Source: an uncultured Muribaculaceae bacterium (GTDB taxonomy: Bacteria > Bacteroidota > Bacteroidia > Bacteroidales > Muribaculaceae). From it: 64,000 bases of DNA. The notes beneath the pieces are model-generated. The model ran no database searches. It saw only the letters and a program-made list of their open reading frames with translations, and was not told the origin of the DNA. This document shows, in pieces, positions 59,956-64,000 of this stretch; positions within the stretch are counted from its first letter, which is position 1, and each line of letters starts with the position of its first letter. The stretch lies in contig CAJUAF010000005.1 of the NCBI GenBank assembly GCA_910584365.1, positions 95,664 to 159,663 on the forward strand, in the 5' to 3' direction. The position numbers were made by a program, and so were the translations under genes.

Positions 59956-61949
59956 CAGCTTATCTGGGAGTCGTCTTCGACGACAAGGTTGTCTATGATG
60001 AAGTTCTGGCGCTCGGAGGTGTTCTTCCCCATATAGAACTCCAGAAGGGAGGATACGGAGTCTTCTTTCCGGAGAGTGACTCGGTCAAGGCGCATATCGG
60101 GTCCGATGAAGTCCCGGAATTCATCGGCGGAGATTTCTCCGAGACCTTTGAATCGGGTGATTTCGGCGTGGGAGCCGAGCAGGGCTATGGCGTCGATGCG
60201 TTCCTGGTCGGTGTAGCAGTAGTAGGAGTCCTTTGTCTCCTTTCCCTGAGCTGTCTCCTTTCCCTGGGCGCCGGCGCGGGATTCGGCTTTTGCGGATTTG
60301 CCGGCCTTGCGGCGGGTGGCCCTGGCATCGCGCACGCGGAACAGCGGGGTCTGCAGTACGTAGACGTGGCCTTTCTTCACAAGGTCGGGGAAGAACTGGA
60401 GGAAGAACGTAAGCAGCAGCAGGCGGATGTGCATCCCGTCGACATCGGCATCGGTGGCGATGATGACGTTGTTGTAGCGCAGTCCGTCAATGCCGTCCTC
60501 GATGTTGAGAGCCGCCTGGAGGAGGTTGAATTCCTCGTTTTCGTAGACTACCTTGCGGGTGAGGCCGAAAGAGTTCAGCGGTTTGCCGCGCAGGGAGAAG
60601 ACAGCCTGGGTCTCGACATCGCGGATTTTGGTGATGGAGCCGGAGGCGGAATCTCCCTCGGTGAGGAAAATCGAGGACGCGAGTTTCTTCTCCTCGTCTC
60701 CCCTGGCGTCGTTGAGGTGGATGCGGCAGTCGCGGAGCTTCGAGTTGTGGAGATTCACTTTCTTTGCCCGTTCGCGGGCCTGGCGGGTGATTCCGGCCAT
60801 AGCCTTGCGGGCCTGCTCGCTCTCCTGGATTTTTTTCAGTAGTATGTTGGAGGTGTCGAGATTCTTGTGGAGGTAGTTGTCGAGTTCTTTTTTGAGGAAG
60901 TCTCCGATGAATTTGGCGACCGTGGGGCCTTCGGGACCCATCTCGCGGGAACCGAGTTTCACTTTCGTCTGCGACTCGAATTCGGGGTCCTGGACCTTGA
61001 TGGCCACAGCGGCCACCATCCCGGCGCGTATGTCGGAGTACTCGAAGTTCTTCGAGAAGTAGTCCTTGATTGTGCGGCTGACGGCCTCCTTGAACGCCAT
61101 CAGGTGGGTTCCTCCCTGGATGGTGAACTGGCTGTTGACAAAGGAGTAGTATTCCTCGCCGTACTGGTTGGCGTGGGTTATGGCTACCTCTATGTCGTGC
61201 CCCCTGAGGTGGATGATGGGGTAGAGGGGATCTTTCGTCAGATTGGCTTTCAGCAGGTCGGCCAGCCCGTTGCGGCTGTAATAACGTTTGCCGTTGAGGA
61301 AGATATCCAGGCCGGTGTTGAGGTAGGTGTAACGCCTGATCATCGACTGGATGAAGTCGGGGTTGAAGACGTAGCTGCGGAACAGTTCTGGGTCCGGAGT
61401 GAATTCCACGAAAGTGCCGTCCGGTTCTTCCGTGGGGAATATGTCGGATTCGCTGACAAGGCGACCCTGACAGAACTCGGCGCGCTTGGCTTTGCCGTCG
61501 CGATTGGCCTGGATGACGAAGGTGGCGCTCAGGGCGTTGACGGCCTTGATGCCGACGCCGTTCATGCCGACGGATTTCTTGAAAGCCTCGCTGTCGAATT
61601 TACCGCTGGTGTTGATTCGGGAGGCGGCGTCGACCAGGGAGCCCAGGGGGATGCCGCGTCCGAAGTCGCGCACGGTGACCGTGGTGTCGGTGACGTCGAT
61701 GTTGATCTGGCGTCCGAATCCCATCATGAATTCGTCGATGGAGTTGTCGACGACCTCTTTTATGAGGACATAGATGCCGTCATCGGAGTTCTGGCCGTCG
61801 CCGAGTTTGCCGATATACATACCGGGGCGGGTGCGGATATGCTCCCTCCATTCCAGGGTTCGTATCTGGTCTTCTGTATATACTGCCTCGACCCTGGGCT
61901 CGCCGTCAAGGGGGAGCTGGGGATCAAGGCCGACGGGTTGTTCTGTCAT
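59955..61949 (-). CDS. parE: DNA topoisomerase IV subunit B
   Basis: A 664 aa type IIA topoisomerase B subunit. The GHKL ATPase has VVDNSIDEFMMGFG, VRDFGRGIPLGS and NGVGIKAVNALS; the TOPRIM domain has LTEGDSASGS and ATDADVDGMHIRLLLL. It decatenates daughter chromosomes with ParC. Assignment as ParE rather than GyrB rests on length, divergence and the conserved link to coaD in Bacteroidales. A charged insert (RRKAGKSAKAESRAGAQGKE, near residues 566-585) lies after the second TOPRIM motif, with a small repeated GKETAQGKETK. ATG 61949 is preferred; a TTG at 61958 is in frame. parC is not in the window. Confidence 0.88.
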   Translation of the reverse strand: MTEQPVGLDPQLPLDGEPRVEAVYTEDQIRTLEWREHIRTRPGMYIGKLGDGQNSDDGIYVLIKEVVDNSIDEFMMGFGRQINIDVTDTTVTVRDFGRGIPLGSLVDAASRINTSGKFDSEAFKKSVGMNGVGIKAVNALSATFVIQANRDGKAKRAEFCQGRLVSESDIFPTEEPDGTFVEFTPDPELFRSYVFNPDFIQSMIRRYTYLNTGLDIFLNGKRYYSRNGLADLLKANLTKDPLYPIIHLRGHDIEVAITHANQYGEEYYSFVNSQFTIQGGTHLMAFKEAVSRTIKDYFSKNFEYSDIRAGMVAAVAIKVQDPEFESQTKVKLGSREMGPEGPTVAKFIGDFLKKELDNYLHKNLDTSNILLKKIQESEQARKAMAGITRQARERAKKVNLHNSKLRDCRIHLNDARGDEEKKLASSIFLTEGDSASGSITKIRDVETQAVFSLRGKPLNSFGLTRKVVYENEEFNLLQAALNIEDGIDGLRYNNVIIATDADVDGMHIRLLLLTFFLQFFPDLVKKGHVYVLQTPLFRVRDARATRRKAGKSAKAESRAGAQGKETAQGKETKDSYYCYTDQERIDAIALLGSHAEITRFKGLGEISADEFRDFIGPDMRLDRVTLRKEDSVSSLLEFYMGKNTSERQNFIIDNLVVEDDSQIS

Positions 61950-62129
61950 GGCGCGCAATGAGATTGAGATTAGCTGAGTCCGCAGCGGGGACTTCTATGC
62001 AAAATTACAAATTTAGCGCCAAAAAAACAAATCAAATTTCCGGCGCGTCCGGCAAGTGGACGCCGCGCGCAGATCTGTGCGTATGGCCCGGGAGATGGGA
62101 AGCCGTCGGCGCCAGAGCGCCGTATCAGG

Positions 62130-62366
62130 TCAAATCCAAGGCCAGGGAGTTATCATGTTGACATCGGTGTCCCCCATGAACATCGCCACGGTAAGCCATA
62201 TCAGAAGGAGGAAAATCAATACTCCCACTCCGATCCACAGCCATAGGTTTACTTTGCTGCGTTTGCGCCCGTAGTGAACGGGAGGGATGAACCCCTCGTC
62301 GGATTTACGTATCTCTTCGATTTCGCGTTCTCGTCGGTTGAGTCTGTTTTTGTAAGCCATAATCAT
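62130..62366 (-). CDS. Small single-span membrane protein
   Basis: A 76-78 aa protein: a charged N-terminus (YKNRLNRREREIEEIRKSDE), a short linker (GFIPPVHYGRKRSKVN), one strong membrane helix (LWLWIGVGVLIFLLLIWLTV) and a short C-terminal tail ending TPWPWI. No known family recognised. Two ATG codons (62366 and 62360) are possible starts. It is preceded by a perfect inverted repeat at 62369-62397. Charge bias and hydrophobic pattern support coding, and it lies downstream of the fic remnant with parE beyond it. Confidence 0.65.
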   Translation of the reverse strand: MIMAYKNRLNRREREIEEIRKSDEGFIPPVHYGRKRSKVNLWLWIGVGVLIFLLLIWLTVAMFMGDTDVNMITPWPWI

Positions 62367-62368
62367 AA

Positions 62369-62397
62369 ATGTTTAAATTCTTTTTCTATTTAAACAT
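62369..62397. repeat. Inverted repeat before the small membrane protein gene
   Basis: ATGTTTAAAT and ATTTAAACAT are perfect 10-bp arms around a 9-nt TCTTTTTCT. On the minus strand the loop carries AGAAAAAGA, the only purine-rich stretch near the start codon, so a hairpin could mask ribosome access. It might also act as a weak terminator for the fic remnant. Confidence 0.5.
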
Positions 62398-62433
62398 CCC
62401 GCCGGCTCCTTTGGTTTTCCTTCTCCGCAGCTT

Positions 62434-62718
62434 TTATTTATTTATGTCCGGATGAGCGCCGGAGTAATTAAGAAGATAGTTGGTGCTTCTTCCTCCTTCT
62501 CCGCTATCTATGAGCATCCCTTTGGCAATCAGGTCATTTATATCGCGCAGAGCTGTGTCCTGAGAGCAACTGCAGATTTTGGACCATTTGGAGGAGGTCA
62601 GTTTCCCCTCGAATCCATCCCAGAGACGGTTGATTACTTTCCGTTGTCGTTCGTTGATTTCCATTTCCCGAAAGTTGTCCCAGTAGGGCAACTTTTCTGA
62701 TGCTTCATGAGGCCTCAA
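62434..62718 (-). pseudogene. 3' remnant of a Fic-family gene (C-terminal winged helix)
   Basis: 94 codons. The sequence INERQRKVINRLWDGFEGKL, TSSKWSKICSCSQDTALRDI, NDLIAKGMLIDSGEGGRSTN is the C-terminal winged-helix domain found at the end of Fic/DOC proteins in Bacteroidales. The catalytic Fic domain with its HxFx(D/E)GNGR motif is absent, and the 156 nt between this frame and the integrase start codes for nothing recognisable. It is probably what remains of a fic gene cut by insertion of the neighbouring element. A free-standing wHTH protein cannot be excluded, since a start codon is available. Confidence 0.65.
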
Positions 62719-62765
62719 TTTTGCAAATACGCTAATATTAAATAGTTATATATTTTAACAATTTC

Positions 62766-62795
62766 AGAAAGTCGCAGAAAGTGCCATAAAGTCGC
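62766..62795 (+). repeat. Three tandem 10-bp repeats upstream of the integrase
   Basis: AGAAAGTCGC, AGAAAGTGCC and ATAAAGTCGC follow each other with a period of 10 bp, about one turn of DNA. Together with the next repeat pair they lie between the fic remnant and the integrase start, where arm-type recombinase sites or an operator would be expected. Confidence 0.6.
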
Positions 62796-62800
62796 TTCCA

Positions 62801-62822
62801 TTTGTATCAACTTTGTATCAAC
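62801..62822 (+). repeat. Tandem 11-bp direct repeat TTTGTATCAAC
   Basis: Two exact, adjacent copies (62801-62811 and 62812-62822). They lie 53 nt before the integrase start. Exact tandem copies of this length are unlikely by chance and suggest a protein binding site, such as a recombinase arm site at the element end. Confidence 0.65.
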
Positions 62823-62874
62823 TTTTGAACTATAACATATACCTGTGCCGTTATTAGATAAACACTTATCGAAT

Positions 62875-64000
62875 ATGGCTAAATCAGCATATACCAAATT
62901 TGTTCTACGAACCACTAAGAAAGCAGGAGTAGCTCCTCTCTATACTCGTCGCGTCGGCTTCAATTCCAATCTGATGCTCAACTCCCATATTGAGGTTGAT
63001 ATCAAGACTTGGAATGATGCCATATCTACGCCGGGGCGTTGGAATACTTTTCGCGCAGGGTCGGGGAAGGGACTCTGCGACAAGCTTGATGAAATGTCGG
63101 CTCTAATTGATACTATAATCAACGACCCTAAGGGTTCGAGAACGAAACTTGATAAAGCGATAGATGAATTCGCCCATAAAGAGCAACGCGAGTTTCAGGA
63201 GGCACAACGGAAAGCACAGGAAGAAGCGCAAGAGCGTAAGAAAGCTCAACGTGAGGCTGAACAGCGGCGCAAAAAAGAAGAACTTGAAGCAATGCTCCGT
63301 CAGCGTGAAGAATCCTTCATTGTGGCTCTTGATGTCTTTATTGATGCTGCTCCGGCTCGAACTTGGCACGGCAAACCAATCGGACTAAAAACAATACAGC
63401 ATTACAAGCATCTGCGCCGCTATATCCGCGACTTTATGAAGAAGAAGCATATCACGGATATTCGCTTTGACGAACTCAACAAGTCGTTTTACTCTGACTA
63501 TCTCAGCTTTGCCTATGGCGAGGGATTGAAACTCAACACTATCGGCGACCATATCAAGGTAATCAAGACCGTTATCCGCGACCAGCCTATGCGCATACAA
63601 TGTATGGCAGAAGATTTCCTTAGATGTGAGAAGCTGAAAGAGGAGTCAGAAAGTATCGCTCTGCTTGAAAGTGAGATTGAGCTGATAACAAAACAGGAAT
63701 TGCCGACCGAACACCTCCGAACCGTGCGCAATCAGTTTGTTTTGATGTGCTGGACCGGTGCGCGCCATTCCGACCTTGAACAACTCAATTATAACTCTAT
63801 TCATGTAACAGAGGATGGAGAACGATATATCCAATATAAAGCGAAAAAGACCGATAAGGTGTCAGTGGTAAAGATTTTGCCTGAAACGCAAGCGATTCTC
63901 GATCTATACGATGACGGAAAGGCAATGCCGCGTGTCATCAGCAATCAGAAGTTCAACGATGCGCTGAAAGAAATAATGAAAGCTGTATATGAGGCAAATC
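62875..64000 (+). CDS. Tyrosine recombinase (integrase) of a mobile element, 3' end outside window
   Basis: An open frame of 375 codons from ATG 62875 (MAKSAYTKFVLRTTKKAGVA) to the window edge. Layout: an N-terminal Arm/DUF-like domain (1-90), a long highly charged helix rich in Lys, Glu, Gln and Arg (about 100-147), a SAM-like core-binding domain (about 148-250), and the start of the catalytic domain with the first active-site Arg297 in TGARHSDLEQLN and a lysine hairpin YKAKKTDK. The remaining His-x-x-Arg and Tyr lie beyond the edge. Codon use is visibly more A/T-rich than in the genes to the left. It fits integrases of Bacteroides conjugative or mobilisable elements. Confidence 0.9.
   Translation, partial: MAKSAYTKFVLRTTKKAGVAPLYTRRVGFNSNLMLNSHIEVDIKTWNDAISTPGRWNTFRAGSGKGLCDKLDEMSALIDTIINDPKGSRTKLDKAIDEFAHKEQREFQEAQRKAQEEAQERKKAQREAEQRRKKEELEAMLRQREESFIVALDVFIDAAPARTWHGKPIGLKTIQHYKHLRRYIRDFMKKKHITDIRFDELNKSFYSDYLSFAYGEGLKLNTIGDHIKVIKTVIRDQPMRIQCMAEDFLRCEKLKEESESIALLESEIELITKQELPTEHLRTVRNQFVLMCWTGARHSDLEQLNYNSIHVTEDGERYIQYKAKKTDKVSVVKILPETQAILDLYDDGKAMPRVISNQKFNDALKEIMKAVYEAN

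Noticed and set aside
62766..62822. Possible CRISPR-like repeat array
   Set aside because: Units are 10-11 bp, directly adjacent, with no spacers and no cas genes nearby.

Overview
The window is chromosomal DNA from a member of the Bacteroidota, order Bacteroidales, most like the gut Muribaculaceae (family level is inference from G+C-rich coding DNA, gene content and protein resemblance). Supporting signs: -33/-7 promoters of the Bacteroidota type (TTTG, 19-21 nt, TAnnTTTG), few Shine-Dalgarno sites, Bacteroidales gene order (pdxJ-exbB-exbD-tonB; TPR protein-barrel-ubiE-purC-phoH; parE-coaD-S41 protease; GH57-GT4-debranching enzyme), SusE/F-like modules, and C-terminal tails typical of exported proteins of this order. 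No tRNA, rRNA or CRISPR array was recognised.

Layout. 1-4372 (minus): menA, recF, dciA-like, thioesterase, SIS isomerase, ribH and an rsmI-like gene, closely packed. 4489-7986 (minus): speA, truA and an acyl-ACP thioesterase. 8209-13050 (plus): a three-gene exopolysaccharide operon (polyprenyl-P sugar-1-P transferase, Wza-like exporter, Wzc-like tyrosine kinase) between a consensus promoter and a strong hairpin. 13145-14197: an ArgC-like protein lacking the catalytic cysteine, divergent from queA. 15685-19373: a secreted SusE/F-like protein divergent from a membrane-anchored TPR/HTH regulator. 19466-23602: trmD, then on minus a probable greA-HIT-TlpA-like-glycosyltransferase operon with a structured leader or small RNA before greA. 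23663-27543 (minus): GH30 hydrolase, YgjP-type metallopeptidase, nadK and a lone ACT-like domain. 27771-30614 (plus): pdxJ and a TonB energising complex. 30623-31343 (minus): a hicAB toxin-antitoxin locus whose hicA is frameshifted in an A8 tract.

31422-39783 (minus): AsnA-like pseudoenzyme, outer-membrane barrel, long TPR protein, ubiE/menG, purC, phoH. 39958-44562: TamB. 44731-50675 (plus): small barrel protein, ferritin, mutS, low-molecular-weight phosphatase, DcaP-like porin. 50817-55544 (minus): glycogen/maltodextrin cluster. 55713-61949 (minus): acyl-CoA synthetase, S41 protease, coaD, parE. 62130-64000: small membrane protein, a fic 3' remnant, and the start of an A+T-richer mobile element with a tyrosine recombinase.

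Most of the window is housekeeping. The items most worth attention are the hicA frameshift with its operator, a set of genes that keep a family fold but have lost catalytic residues or domains (ArgC-like, AsnA-like, TlpA-like, CBS-less ACT protein), the greA leader/small RNA, a probable leaderless trmD, and the mobile-element boundary beside a broken fic gene.
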